Assembly: GCA_965230765.1 (NCBI GenBank) | Contig: CBDDLR010000001.1 | Location: 124,001-188,000, forward strand | Direction of reading: 5' to 3' | From: Sunxiuqinia sp965230765 | Lineage (GTDB): Bacteria; Bacteroidota; Bacteroidia; Bacteroidales; Prolixibacteraceae | DNA: 64,000 nt | Shown: positions 34,702-43,035 of the stretch, one piece after another | How positions within the stretch are numbered: the stretch's first letter is position 1 | How the letters are laid out: every line of letters starts with the position of its first letter | Notes under the pieces: generated by a model | What the model was told of the DNA's origin: nothing | Seen by the model: the letters and a program-made list of their open reading frames with translations, nothing else | Database searches by the model: none | Translations under genes and position numbers: made by a program

Positions 34702-36036
34702 ATGAAGGTTGTTATTGTAGGCGCTGGAGAAGTTGGAACCCACCTTGCAAAAATGCTTAGCAAGGAGAATCATGACATTGTATTGATGGACGATGACAAT
34801 GAGAAGCTTCTTAACTTGTCGGCACAAGTAGACTTACTCACCGTTACCGGTTACGCTAACTCATTCAAGGATTTGAAAGAAACCGGCATCGCTAAAGCTG
34901 ATCTTTTTATTGCAGTCACACCTTACGAGGAACGAAATATCGTTGCCTGTATATTGGCGAAAGATATGGGTGCTGGCAGAACAGTTGCCCGGATCAATAA
35001 CGGAGAATACCTCTTCGAGAAAAATAAAGAAAAACTAAAAAGCCTGGGGGTTGATGAGCTGATTTATCCTGAAAGTCTTGCTGGAAAAGAAATTGCTTTG
35101 TCAATGAAACAAGTTGGGACACGACAACTGATTGAGTTCTCTAAAGGAAAACTGTTGTTGATGGGAGTAAAAATCCGCGACAATGCACCAATCTTAAACA
35201 AAACCCTTGAAGAGCTATCTTACATTGAACCTGAAATCAGGGCGGTTGCAATCAACCGGGAGCATACAACCATCATTCCTTTCGGACAAGATTATATAAA
35301 AAACGGGGATATTGTTTTCTTCATTACAACAAGGGCATATCAAAACAAAGTTTTTGAACTTTCGGGCAAAGAGCTTTTTGCAGTGCGGGACATCATGATC
35401 CTTGGAGGGAGCCGAATTGCACAAAAAACGATCGAGAGGCTTGGCGATCATTATAATTACAAAGTGATTGAAGCCAGCAGGGAAAGAAGTCAGCGTGTTG
35501 CCGATCGCTTCGAAAATGTGTTGGTTATTCATGGAGACGGACGCAACCTGGACCTGCTCAAAGAGGAACGTATTGAGCGTATGGATGCTTTTATTGCTGT
35601 TACCGGAAATTCTGAAACCAATATCCTTTCTTGCCACCTTGCAAAAACCATGGGGGTAAAAAGAACAGTTGCTGAAGTTGAAAACATTGACTTTATGGAC
35701 ATTGCTGAAAGCATGGATATTGGTAGTCTTGTAAATAAAAAACTGATAGCAGCTAGTTACATCTACAAATACACGCTGGCTTCGGAAGTTGCACACGCAA
35801 AATGCCTGACTGCAAGTGATGCAGAAGTATTTGAACTAGTTGCAAAAGAAGGCACACGAATAACACAAGCTGCTGTTAAAGATCTGGATTTTCCTTCCGA
35901 TGCAAAAATTGGGGGCATTATTCGGGGAACAAAAGCATATATTGCCAAAGGGGATACTCAGATTGAGCCTGGCGATAAAGTCGTTGTTTTTTCTTTACCT
36001 TCAGCTATCAAAAAATTGGATCGATATTTCAAATAA
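34702..36036 (+). CDS. trkA: Trk system potassium uptake regulatory subunit TrkA
   Basis: The frame is open from a TTG at 34675, but the ATG at 34702 starts at MKVVIVGAGEVGTHLAKML, the conserved N-terminus, so I use it (444 residues). There are two RCK/TrkA-N domains with Rossmann motifs (VGAGEVG near residue 5 and ILGGSRIAQ near 232), each followed by a TrkA-C domain. It binds NAD(H) and gates the TrkH channel on the cytoplasmic face. trkH follows 15 bases later, which confirms the assignment. Confidence 0.95.
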   Translation: MKVVIVGAGEVGTHLAKMLSKENHDIVLMDDDNEKLLNLSAQVDLLTVTGYANSFKDLKETGIAKADLFIAVTPYEERNIVACILAKDMGAGRTVARINNGEYLFEKNKEKLKSLGVDELIYPESLAGKEIALSMKQVGTRQLIEFSKGKLLLMGVKIRDNAPILNKTLEELSYIEPEIRAVAINREHTTIIPFGQDYIKNGDIVFFITTRAYQNKVFELSGKELFAVRDIMILGGSRIAQKTIERLGDHYNYKVIEASRERSQRVADRFENVLVIHGDGRNLDLLKEERIERMDAFIAVTGNSETNILSCHLAKTMGVKRTVAEVENIDFMDIAESMDIGSLVNKKLIAASYIYKYTLASEVAHAKCLTASDAEVFELVAKEGTRITQAAVKDLDFPSDAKIGGIIRGTKAYIAKGDTQIEPGDKVVVFSLPSAIKKLDRYFK

Positions 36037-36051
36037 ATCGAACGCTCCAGC

Positions 36052-37500
36052 ATGATTAATTTTCGGATAATCTTCAGAATACTCGGTTTTCTTCTAATTG
36101 TTGAAGGGGTTTCCATGCTATTTGCTACTGGTGTTTCGGCTATTTATGGCGGAAATGATTTGATGGGTCTCCTATACTCAACACTAATCAGCTGCACTGT
36201 TGGAACAGTGGCATTACTTTTAACACGGAAAGCAAAAAAAGACATTGGTAAACATGAAGGGTTTATTATTGTCAGCCTGGTATGGGTCGTATTTTCATTC
36301 TTTGGTTCTATACCATACCTTCTCAGCGGATCAATTCCATCATTTACAAACGCTTTCTTTGAAACTATTTCGGGATTTACCACAACAGGGTCTTCCATTT
36401 TAAATGATATTGAATCACTTCCCCATGGTATTTTGTTTTGGCGGAGCATGACCCAATGGCTTGGAGGAATGGGAATAATTGTTCTTTCACTAGCTATTCT
36501 TCCTGTATTTGGGATTGGTGGCATGCAGCTTTTTGCAGCTGAAGTTCCTGGCCCTGTGCCGGATAAACTTAATCCAAAAATTCAGCAAACGGCAAAAAAC
36601 CTTTGGGGTATTTATGTATTATTTACCTTGCTTGAAACGGTACTGCTTTGGATTGGTGGTATGAACTTGTTTGATGCCATAAACCATTCTTTTACCACAA
36701 TGGCTACGGGTGGATATTCAACAAAACAAGCCTCGATAGCGTATTGGTCATCGCCATTTATTCAATATGTAATCATCTTTTTCATGTTCCTTGCGGGAAC
36801 AAACTTTACCATTTCTTACTTTGCTTTAAATAGAAAGTTTGACCGGGTTCGTAAAAATGAAGAGTTCAAATATTACGTTTTGTTTATTTTAGGCTTTACT
36901 GCAGTAATTTTTAGTGGATTGCTTATAACAACCAGTCTGGGATTTGAACAGGCATTTAGGGATACGCTCTTCCAGGTTGTTTCAATCATTACGACTACAG
37001 GTTATGCAACTGCCGATTATCTTCAATGGGCGCCAATTCTTACTATACTCATTTTTGCATTGTTCTTTTTTGGGGGTAGTGCCGGATCAACGGGTGGGGG
37101 CATAAAAATTATGCGTATTGTACTATTGATGAAAAATAGCTACTATGAACTTCGCCGATTGCTGCACCCAAATGCAATTATTCCGGTAAGGTTTAACAAG
37201 CGAGCCGTTAATGAAAAAACTATTACAAACGTACTGGCATTCTTCATGATCTATTTTATTATTTTCTTTTTAAGTACAATCCTGTTTACGCTGATTGAAC
37301 CGAACATGGAATCAGCCATGGGTGCTGTGGCAAGTTGTTTGGGTAATATTGGCCCGGGCTTAGGAAATGTAGGGCCTGTTGAAAATTATTACCACGTTCA
37401 TCCGGCAGGAAAATGGTTTCTTTCGTTTTTAATGCTACTTGGAAGGCTTGAATTATTTACAGTGCTGGTACTATTCTCACCTGCTTTTTGGAGAAAGTAA
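36052..37500 (+). CDS. trkH: Trk system potassium channel TrkH
   Basis: This 482-residue polytopic membrane protein has the repeated pore-loop signatures of potassium transporters: ETISGFTTTGSSI, TTMATGGYSTKQ, IITTTGYATADY and the late GNIGPGLGNVGP. TQWLGGMGIIVLSLAILP and FGGSAGSTGGGIKIMR are further family blocks. It works with the adjacent trkA for potassium uptake. The length is normal. Confidence 0.96.
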   Translation: MINFRIIFRILGFLLIVEGVSMLFATGVSAIYGGNDLMGLLYSTLISCTVGTVALLLTRKAKKDIGKHEGFIIVSLVWVVFSFFGSIPYLLSGSIPSFTNAFFETISGFTTTGSSILNDIESLPHGILFWRSMTQWLGGMGIIVLSLAILPVFGIGGMQLFAAEVPGPVPDKLNPKIQQTAKNLWGIYVLFTLLETVLLWIGGMNLFDAINHSFTTMATGGYSTKQASIAYWSSPFIQYVIIFFMFLAGTNFTISYFALNRKFDRVRKNEEFKYYVLFILGFTAVIFSGLLITTSLGFEQAFRDTLFQVVSIITTTGYATADYLQWAPILTILIFALFFFGGSAGSTGGGIKIMRIVLLMKNSYYELRRLLHPNAIIPVRFNKRAVNEKTITNVLAFFMIYFIIFFLSTILFTLIEPNMESAMGAVASCLGNIGPGLGNVGPVENYYHVHPAGKWFLSFLMLLGRLELFTVLVLFSPAFWRK

Positions 37501-37589
37501 AAAAGCCTAAAGTTGGAAGAAAACCGTAAGCAAAGACTGGGCTTACAAATCAAGAATTTTACGCAACATGTAATGCCTAAGCCAGATAG

Positions 37590-38219
37590 TTAATCAACAA
37601 ACTCTCCTTTACCTTCACGAATAACAGATGGATCGTCGCTGGTGCAATCAATAACCGTACTTGGAATATTTCCTCCATAGCCTCCATCAATTACAAGATC
37701 AACCCAATCGCCAAACTTCTCATAAATAAGTTCCGGGTCTGTGGTATATTCTATGATTTCATCCTCATCGTGTACCGACGTAGAAAGAATTGGATTGCCC
37801 AACCGTCTGACTATTTCTAAAACGATTTCATTTTCAGGAATACGAATTCCAACGGTCTTCTTTTTGCCTTTAAAGTATTTTGGCACATTGTTGCTGGCAT
37901 TTAAAATAAAGGTGAAAGGCCCGGGCAAATGCCTTTTTATAAGCTTAAAAGTATGGTTTGGTATTGGGCGTGTATAATCTGACAAGTGCCCCAAATCGCT
38001 GCAGATAAACGAAAAATTTGATTTTTCAACCTGCATGTTTTTGTAGCGAGCAATCTTCTCAACCGCTTTTGGTTTGGTAATATCGCATCCAATACCGTAA
38101 ACCGTATCGGTAGGATAAATGATAATTCCGCCATTTTGCAAAACCTCTACCACTTTATCAATCTCACGTGGGTTCGGATTCTCTTCGTAAATCTTCAGCA
38201 ACATGCCCCTCTTTTTCAA
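37590..38219 (-). CDS. YciO/Sua5/YrdC-family protein
   Basis: This 209-residue protein has the YrdC fold: IIYPTDTVYGIGCDITKP near residue 34, PGPFTFILNA, KKTVGIRIPEN and NPILSTSVHDE. The spacing and the SFICSDLGHLSDYTRP block resemble YciO rather than the threonylcarbamoyl-AMP synthase TsaC, so an essential role in t6A formation is less certain. The start could be the ATG five codons downstream (38204); the N-terminus varies. The gene is alone on this strand, between trkH and mnmD. Confidence 0.88.
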   Translation of the reverse strand: MKKRGMLLKIYEENPNPREIDKVVEVLQNGGIIIYPTDTVYGIGCDITKPKAVEKIARYKNMQVEKSNFSFICSDLGHLSDYTRPIPNHTFKLIKRHLPGPFTFILNASNNVPKYFKGKKKTVGIRIPENEIVLEIVRRLGNPILSTSVHDEDEIIEYTTDPELIYEKFGDWVDLVIDGGYGGNIPSTVIDCTSDDPSVIREGKGEFVD

Positions 38220-38296
38220 AAATTCTGCTAAAAATAGGATAATAAACTGGATGCCTGAAATAAAATGGCGAAATTCGAAACCTGTTATAGAGACAA

Positions 38297-38956
38297 ATGA
38301 AACGGGAAATTATAAAAACAGAAGACGGTTCGCATACGCTATACCTGCCGGAGATGGATGAACATTTTCATTCTACTCACGGAGCTATTCAGGAAAGCAT
38401 GCATGTGTTTATTAAGAACGGATTGGCAAGGTGTGAAAAAAGTGAACTCGTTATTTTTGAAGTTGGGTTTGGCACAGGATTAAATGCTTTTTTGACATTC
38501 CTAAAGAATACAAACAAAAGAATTGAATATTTAAGCATTGAAAAATTTCCACTTAATGAAATTGAATACAATCAGCTAAATTACCCTGCAAGCCTTGCAC
38601 CCGAACACACCGAAACTTTCCTGAAAATGCACAAATCCCTGTGGGATCAAACAATTCAAATTGAAAATGATTTTCATTTACACAAAATAAAAGGAGATTT
38701 AGCTGATTTTCAACTGCAATCATTGCCCCAATTCGACCTGGTGTATTTTGATGCCTTTGCACCAGGCAAACAACCAGAAATGTGGAATGAAGCCATTCTA
38801 AAAAAAATAGCAGATCATACCAATCCAAAAGGAGTATTTACAACCTACACGGCAAAAGGAGATGTAAGAAGAACACTGATAAAACATGGGTTTAACATGC
38901 AAAAAACACCCGGCCCTCCGGGGAAAAAAGAGATCCTATTTGGGGTAAAAGCCTGA
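38297..38956 (+). CDS. mnmD: MnmD-type tRNA (mnm5s2U34) methyltransferase
   Basis: This 219-residue SAM-dependent methyltransferase has the SAM-binding motif VIFEVGFGTGLNAFLTFL and the catalytic-region block YFDAFAPGKQPEMWNE, then FTTYTAKGDVRRTLIKHGF. In other bacteria this domain is fused to MnmC; here only the methyltransferase half (DUF752) is present. It would complete 5-methylaminomethyl-2-thiouridine at the wobble position of tRNAs. It has its own upstream gap (78 bases) opposite the YciO-like gene. Confidence 0.9.
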   Translation: MKREIIKTEDGSHTLYLPEMDEHFHSTHGAIQESMHVFIKNGLARCEKSELVIFEVGFGTGLNAFLTFLKNTNKRIEYLSIEKFPLNEIEYNQLNYPASLAPEHTETFLKMHKSLWDQTIQIENDFHLHKIKGDLADFQLQSLPQFDLVYFDAFAPGKQPEMWNEAILKKIADHTNPKGVFTTYTAKGDVRRTLIKHGFNMQKTPGPPGKKEILFGVKA

Positions 38957-39034
38957 CTAGCTGATTTCTTTTAACGAACTCCATGCATATCACAAAAATT
39001 AATATATCTTCGTAGCTCTTTAAAAATCAGAATT

Positions 39035-39646
39035 ATGTCAAAACACGAATTTAAAGGCCAATTGGAAGAATTTAGTTATGCACTGGGTTTAAGCATCTCA
39101 GGTAATCTTATCCAATCTGGCGTACAAAGTATCGATCCGGAAAACTTCACATTAGCACTGAATGATGTTTTTTCAGGACAAGAACCAAAATTAAGCGTTG
39201 ACAACGCCAACAAAATATTGCAGGAATTCATGGAGAAGCAACAAAATGGGGCTTCAAAATCGAACCTTGAAGAAGGCATGGCATTCCTTGCAGAAAACAG
39301 AGATAAAGAAGGGGTTATTGAAACTGCCAGCGGGCTACAATACCAAGTCATCACAGAAGGCGATGGTGAAAAGCCAGGACCTGCCGATCAGGTAAAATGC
39401 CATTACCATGGAACATTGATTGACGGGACTGTTTTTGATAGTTCAGTACAACGTGGTGAACCTGCAACTTTTCCAGTGAATGGAGTTATCCAGGGCTGGG
39501 TTGAAGCATTGCAAATGATGGAAGTTGGCGCTAAATGGCGTTTGTTCGTTCCAAGCGACCTTGCTTACGGCGACCGTGGAGCAGGTGGTGCAATCGGACC
39601 TCACACGACCCTAATTTTTGATGTAGAACTTTTAGAAATTGTCTAA
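39035..39646 (+). CDS. FKBP-type peptidyl-prolyl cis-trans isomerase, cytoplasmic
   Basis: This 203-residue protein has an N-terminal FKBP_N dimerisation region (FSYALGLSISGNLIQSG, then a charged helix) and a C-terminal FKBP domain with VKCHYHGTLIDGTVFDSS, FPVNGVIQGWVEALQMM and PSDLAYGDRGAGGAIGP. There is no signal peptide, so it should be cytoplasmic. It lies 18 bases before a close paralogue that is a lipoprotein; the FKBP domains match closely from HYHGTLIDG to the end. Confidence 0.93.
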   Translation: MSKHEFKGQLEEFSYALGLSISGNLIQSGVQSIDPENFTLALNDVFSGQEPKLSVDNANKILQEFMEKQQNGASKSNLEEGMAFLAENRDKEGVIETASGLQYQVITEGDGEKPGPADQVKCHYHGTLIDGTVFDSSVQRGEPATFPVNGVIQGWVEALQMMEVGAKWRLFVPSDLAYGDRGAGGAIGPHTTLIFDVELLEIV

Positions 39647-39664
39647 CAAATAATTTTCAAAAAA

Positions 39665-40366
39665 ATGAAAATCAGATCTTTCATTATCGCCTTAATGGCT
39701 CTTGTGGTTTTAGCTTCTTGCCAGCCTGGAACTTCAACACGTACAGAAAAAATGACTACTGCGACAGACTCGGCAAGCTATGCAATTGGTGTTTTGGTTG
39801 GAGAACAAAACAAGCAACAACTTGAATCTTCAGATCTTGGGGAACCAAACGTTGATTTACTTATTACAGCTTTTGAGAAATCGCTAAAAGGTGAAGAAAC
39901 AAAAATGACTATGGAAGATGCCAGGGCTTTTGTCCAAAGCTATTTCAAGAGAATGGCTGACGAAAAAGCTGCAACTAATAAAACTGAAGGCGAAACTTTC
40001 TTAGCAGAAAACAAAGAAAAGGAAGGTGTAGTTGCACTTGAAAGTGGTTTGCAGTACGAAGTTCTTGTTGAAGGAACTGGTGTAAAACCAACTACAGAAG
40101 ACCGTGTTAAATGTCACTACCATGGAACATTGATTGATGGAAAAGTATTTGACAGTTCTGTTGAACGTGGCGAGCCTGCAACTTTCCCTGTAAATGGAGT
40201 GATTAAAGGTTGGACTGAAGCACTTCAGCTAATGCCTGTTGGTTCGAAATGGAAGTTGTATATTCCTGACAGTTTAGCTTACGGACAACGTGGTGCAGGA
40301 CAAGACATTGGCCCAAATTCAACATTGATCTTCGAAGTTGAACTTTTAGAAATTGTTAAAGAATAA
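39665..40366 (+). CDS. FKBP-type peptidyl-prolyl cis-trans isomerase, lipoprotein
   Basis: This 233-residue paralogue has a lipoprotein signal (IIALMALVVLASCQPGTS) and so acts in the envelope. The FKBP_N region contains SYAIGVLVGEQNKQQ and the C-terminal FKBP domain contains VKCHYHGTLIDGKVFDSS and FPVNGVIKGWTEALQLM. It arose with its cytoplasmic neighbour by tandem duplication, followed by a change of compartment. A terminator follows within 60 bases. Confidence 0.95.
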   Translation: MKIRSFIIALMALVVLASCQPGTSTRTEKMTTATDSASYAIGVLVGEQNKQQLESSDLGEPNVDLLITAFEKSLKGEETKMTMEDARAFVQSYFKRMADEKAATNKTEGETFLAENKEKEGVVALESGLQYEVLVEGTGVKPTTEDRVKCHYHGTLIDGKVFDSSVERGEPATFPVNGVIKGWTEALQLMPVGSKWKLYIPDSLAYGQRGAGQDIGPNSTLIFEVELLEIVKE

Positions 40367-40394
40367 GCATATTCTTTTTGAAAACTTTTTATAT

Positions 40395-40421
40395 CCCCCT
40401 GTTGAACTTTCTTTCAGGGGG
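40395..40421 (+). terminator. Intrinsic terminator after the FKBP pair
   Basis: A 7-base stem, ccccctg with caggggg, has a 13-base loop and is followed by a T-rich tract (40422-40430). It lies 28 bases after the stop of the FKBP lipoprotein gene. Confidence 0.7.
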
Positions 40422-40433
40422 TATTTTTTTGCC

Positions 40434-40441
40434 TATTTTTG
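40434..40441 (+). promoter_or_regulatory. Candidate -7 element of the DUF3127 gene
   Basis: TATTTTTG matches TAnnTTTG and lies 19 bases before the ATG. A TTTC 18 bases upstream (40412-40415), inside the terminator stem region, is a poor -33 match. The call rests mainly on the -7 element and its position after a terminator. Confidence 0.35.
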
Positions 40442-40460
40442 AGAAAAAGAAATATTTAAA

Positions 40461-40826
40461 ATGAGTTTGGAAGTAAAAGGAAAAATCAAACAGATCATGC
40501 CAGTTAGTTCTGGGGTTAGCAAAGCCGGAAAAGAATGGCAAAAACAAGAATTTGTTATTGAAACAGAAGAGCAATACCCAAAAATGGTTTGCTTTACCTT
40601 GTTCAACGATAAAATCAACTTAATACAGAATTTCGAAGTAGGAACAGATGTTAATGTGGCTTTTTCAGTTGAATCACGCGAGTTTAACGGAAGGTGGTAT
40701 CACAACATTAATGCATGGCGAATTGACAGCCTTGCCCCGGAAGCACCGGGCGAGTTCCCTCCGGAATTTTCTGCTGACGATATTCCTCCTGAAACGGGTG
40801 ATGATAAAAACGACCTACCGTTCTAA
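40461..40826 (+). CDS. DUF3127 protein, OB-fold-like
   Basis: This 121-residue protein opens with MSLEVKGKIKQIMPVSSG and contains KEWQKQEFVIETEEQYPK, FEVGTDVNVAFSVESRE and WYHNINAWRID, the pattern of the DUF3127 family found across Bacteroidota. The strand arrangement and acidic C-terminal tail (ending in DDKNDLPF) recall single-stranded DNA-binding proteins. Tail-mediated partner binding as in SSB is therefore a reasonable but unproven idea. It is a single-gene unit bounded by terminators. Confidence 0.85.
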   Translation: MSLEVKGKIKQIMPVSSGVSKAGKEWQKQEFVIETEEQYPKMVCFTLFNDKINLIQNFEVGTDVNVAFSVESREFNGRWYHNINAWRIDSLAPEAPGEFPPEFSADDIPPETGDDKNDLPF

Positions 40827-40830
40827 AACT

Positions 40831-40863
40831 AAAGAGGCTCTCACATTGAGTGAGAGCCTCTTT
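40831..40863. terminator. Bidirectional terminator between convergent genes
   Basis: A perfect 14-base stem (40831-40844 with 40850-40863) has a 5-base loop and A/T ends on both sides. It separates the DUF3127 gene from the convergent anti-sigma-like gene and can serve both. Confidence 0.85.
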
Positions 40864-40867
40864 AACA

Positions 40868-41290
40868 TTAAACTGCTAATGAACGTCTGTATTTTTTTAG
40901 TATCAGAATATCCAACATCAACAACAAAGTTGCAGCAACTAATGTGAAGATGACCACAGAAGGTATTCCAACATATATTTCACCAATAGATTGGGTAAAT
41001 TGGCTCAAAAAGCTCAGATCAGCTTGAGGCAGCTTTTCCAGGTAAGGAGAGATGATAGAAGGAGTTTCTTCAGAACCAGAATTACCTGTTGAAAGGATAT
41101 AGATAACCAAACTAACAAATGCTGCTATCATAAAACGGACAGACCACTTTCCAAAAACAGGTTTGTATTCAGAAACTGAACTCTCAGAAGCTTGGATTTC
41201 CTCCATTACTTTCATGCTAAAACCACCCGGAGCCTTTCCTGGCTGGTAGTTTTTCATCAAATCCTTAAACTGTTTATCTTGTATATCCAT
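40868..41290 (-). CDS. Small two-span membrane protein, candidate anti-sigma factor
   Basis: The protein is 140 residues long, with a soluble N-terminal part of about 50 residues (FKDLMKNYQPGKAPGGFSMKVM), a first membrane span (VRFMIAAFVSLVIYILST), a 40-residue loop and a second span (VVIFTLVAATLLLMLDILIL). I do not recognise a named family. The gene lies 13 bases downstream of an ECF sigma factor on the same strand, the usual position for an anti-sigma factor. The zinc-binding HxxxCxxC motif of the ZAS type is absent, so any anti-sigma role would be of a different kind. Confidence 0.7.
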   Translation of the reverse strand: MDIQDKQFKDLMKNYQPGKAPGGFSMKVMEEIQASESSVSEYKPVFGKWSVRFMIAAFVSLVIYILSTGNSGSEETPSIISPYLEKLPQADLSFLSQFTQSIGEIYVGIPSVVIFTLVAATLLLMLDILILKKYRRSLAV

Positions 41291-41303
41291 GCCTGTAAAT
41301 ATT

Positions 41304-41879
41304 TTACATTAAATTATAAACTTCCTCCTGAAAAATATCCTTCAGAAGGATATGCATCTTTTTTCTTGCCCGGTGAATTTTCACCTTCACATTACTTTCA
41401 CTCAAACCAGTAATTTGAGCAATCTCTTCAACACGCTGCTCTTCGTAATAAAACAGCGTAATAAGAACCTGGTCATCCCCTGGAAGTGATTCAATGGCTT
41501 TTTGTAACGCACCATTCAAGTGTTCTTTACTAAGCTCTCCCAGGTGTTGTTGAATCCTGGATTCCTCTTCATCACTTATCTGCTGTTCATCCAGCGAGTG
41601 AACCTCCATTTTTCGTTTTCTCATAAACGAAATGGTTGAATTGTAAGCAATTCGATACAACCAGGTTGAAAACTTGGAAGTACCTTTATAGGTATTCAAT
41701 GAACGATATGCTTTTACAAACGAGTCCTGCGCCAACTCCTCAGCATCTTCTGCATTCCTAAGCATTTTAAGGCACAAGCCAAACACCATATCCTGGTACT
41801 TTTCAACCAAAAATGAGAAAGCATCGGTATTCCCCCCCAATACCTGCTCAACGTAAAAAATATCCGTTTGGTGACTCAT
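41304..41879 (-). CDS. ECF sigma-70 factor
   Basis: This 191-residue ECF sigma factor is of the RpoE type. Region 2 is seen in LKMLRNAEDAEELAQDSFVKA and FSTWLYRIAYNSTISFM, region 4 in LPGDDQVLITLFYYEEQRVEEIA and LSESNVKVKIHRARKKM. Unlike the sigma factor at 9915 it is not linked to FecR or SusC. The membrane protein gene directly after it is the likely regulator. A 212-base divergent gap lies upstream, shared with the DUF6249 gene. Confidence 0.94.
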   Translation of the reverse strand: MSHQTDIFYVEQVLGGNTDAFSFLVEKYQDMVFGLCLKMLRNAEDAEELAQDSFVKAYRSLNTYKGTSKFSTWLYRIAYNSTISFMRKRKMEVHSLDEQQISDEEESRIQQHLGELSKEHLNGALQKAIESLPGDDQVLITLFYYEEQRVEEIAQITGLSESNVKVKIHRARKKMHILLKDIFQEEVYNLM

Positions 41880-42091
41880 GCTATGAGTTTGACGTGTATT
41901 AACACATCAGGTTACAACAAAATGCAAAAATCTTTCTCAACAATAAATGACCACTGATAGAAAAATACCAACACTAAATTCTTCCTAGCTCATCACCAAT
42001 GACAAAAAAGTTTTGTTGGCTTTGTAACCAAACAAAAACTACTGCGTCAAAAGGGCGAACGAAAAATAATTAATTACTAAATATTGAAGTC

Positions 42092-42433
42092 ATGGAAGAA
42101 GTTTTAATTCCCTTAATTGTATTTGCATTCGTTTTTGCAACCATTTATGTGTTCCTTACGATAAGGAACAAAGAGCGCATGGCCCTGATCGAAAAAGGTG
42201 CAAATGCAGAATTATTTAAAGGTAAACCTATACCAACCCAATTTCTGGCACTTAAGTTTGGCCTTTTCTTTGTTGGTATTGCATTAGGTGTATTAGTTGG
42301 AAGTTTACTGGATACCTACACAGGCTTAGATGAAGGACCTTGTTACCTATTTGGTATATTCTTCTTTGGAGGATTGGGCTTGGTAGCAGGATATTTGCTT
42401 CAATCCAAAATTCAACGAAAAAACGAAGACTAA
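42092..42433 (+). CDS. Small DUF6249-type membrane protein
   Basis: This 113-residue protein has three hydrophobic segments (LIVFAFVFATIYVFLTI, LALKFGLFFVGIALGVLVG, FGIFFFGGLGLVAGYLL) and a charged stretch RNKERMALIEKGAN between the first two. This is the pattern of DUF6249 proteins. They often sit next to ECF sigma/anti-sigma pairs; here the sigma gene is divergent. No function is established. Confidence 0.75.
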   Translation: MEEVLIPLIVFAFVFATIYVFLTIRNKERMALIEKGANAELFKGKPIPTQFLALKFGLFFVGIALGVLVGSLLDTYTGLDEGPCYLFGIFFFGGLGLVAGYLLQSKIQRKNED

Positions 42434-42451
42434 TTCTAGTGAACGAAACAA

Positions 42452-42476
42452 AAAAAGCTCCTAATCGGAGCTTTTT
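42452..42476. terminator. Bidirectional terminator
   Basis: A perfect 10-base stem, aaaaagctcc with ggagcttttt, has a 5-base loop. It sits between the convergent DUF6249 and lipocalin-like genes, with A and T runs placed to terminate transcription from both sides. Confidence 0.85.
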
Positions 42477-42495
42477 AAATATTATAAATGAATAG

Positions 42496-42963
42496 CTAGA
42501 TTTCTCTGGTAAATATCTTTTTCTTCTTCTTGTGTTTATCACTTCTTACCCACCATTCGTCAAAATGTACCCGCAAATATACATTAGGATTTGTCCGGCT
42601 CTTAGAAAGGAAATACCCAACAAAATGCAATGAATCGTTTTGCAATTCATATTTGTATGTGTTGGCAATATTTTTTGAATATCCGTTAGTAGATTCAATG
42701 AAAGTAATCATGGTGGTATCGTTTGGCATAAAATAGTTACCAATTGTCACACTTTCATTAAGCTGGGTTGAGTTGACCATGTCAAAAGTATTATCATCGT
42801 AAAATGTTCGAAATCCAATTACATTGTTCGATGTAACATCCTTATGGTTAATTACCATTGTAACCCGCTTCCAAGTTCCTAGAATAGATTTTTTCTTCGG
42901 TTTGAAAGAAGTTAATGACACAATTAGAAATAGTGCAAAAAACAAATAATAAATCGTTCTCAT
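42496..42963 (-). CDS. Small secreted lipocalin-like protein
   Basis: The protein is 155 residues long with a signal peptide (YYLFFALFLIVSLTSF). The mature part begins SILGTWKRVTMV, the GxW start of lipocalin-like beta barrels, followed by alternating strands (FRTFYDDNTFDMVNS, TYKYELQNDSLHFVGYF) and a basic tail. It resembles Bacteroidota lipocalin-like domains of unknown function, with low similarity. It is probably periplasmic. The gene is alone between a terminator and the M64-like peptidase. Confidence 0.65.
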   Translation of the reverse strand: MRTIYYLFFALFLIVSLTSFKPKKKSILGTWKRVTMVINHKDVTSNNVIGFRTFYDDNTFDMVNSTQLNESVTIGNYFMPNDTTMITFIESTNGYSKNIANTYKYELQNDSLHFVGYFLSKSRTNPNVYLRVHFDEWWVRSDKHKKKKKIFTREI

Positions 42964-43035
42964 TTTAGGGTGTTAATTGATTAATGCATCAAATATAACA
43001 ATAAATCTGATATCGAAACATGCAGAATAATTCTT

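Noticed and set aside
35215..35796. A 193-residue open frame on the minus strand
   Set aside because: It is antisense to trkA, which has both RCK domains in frame.
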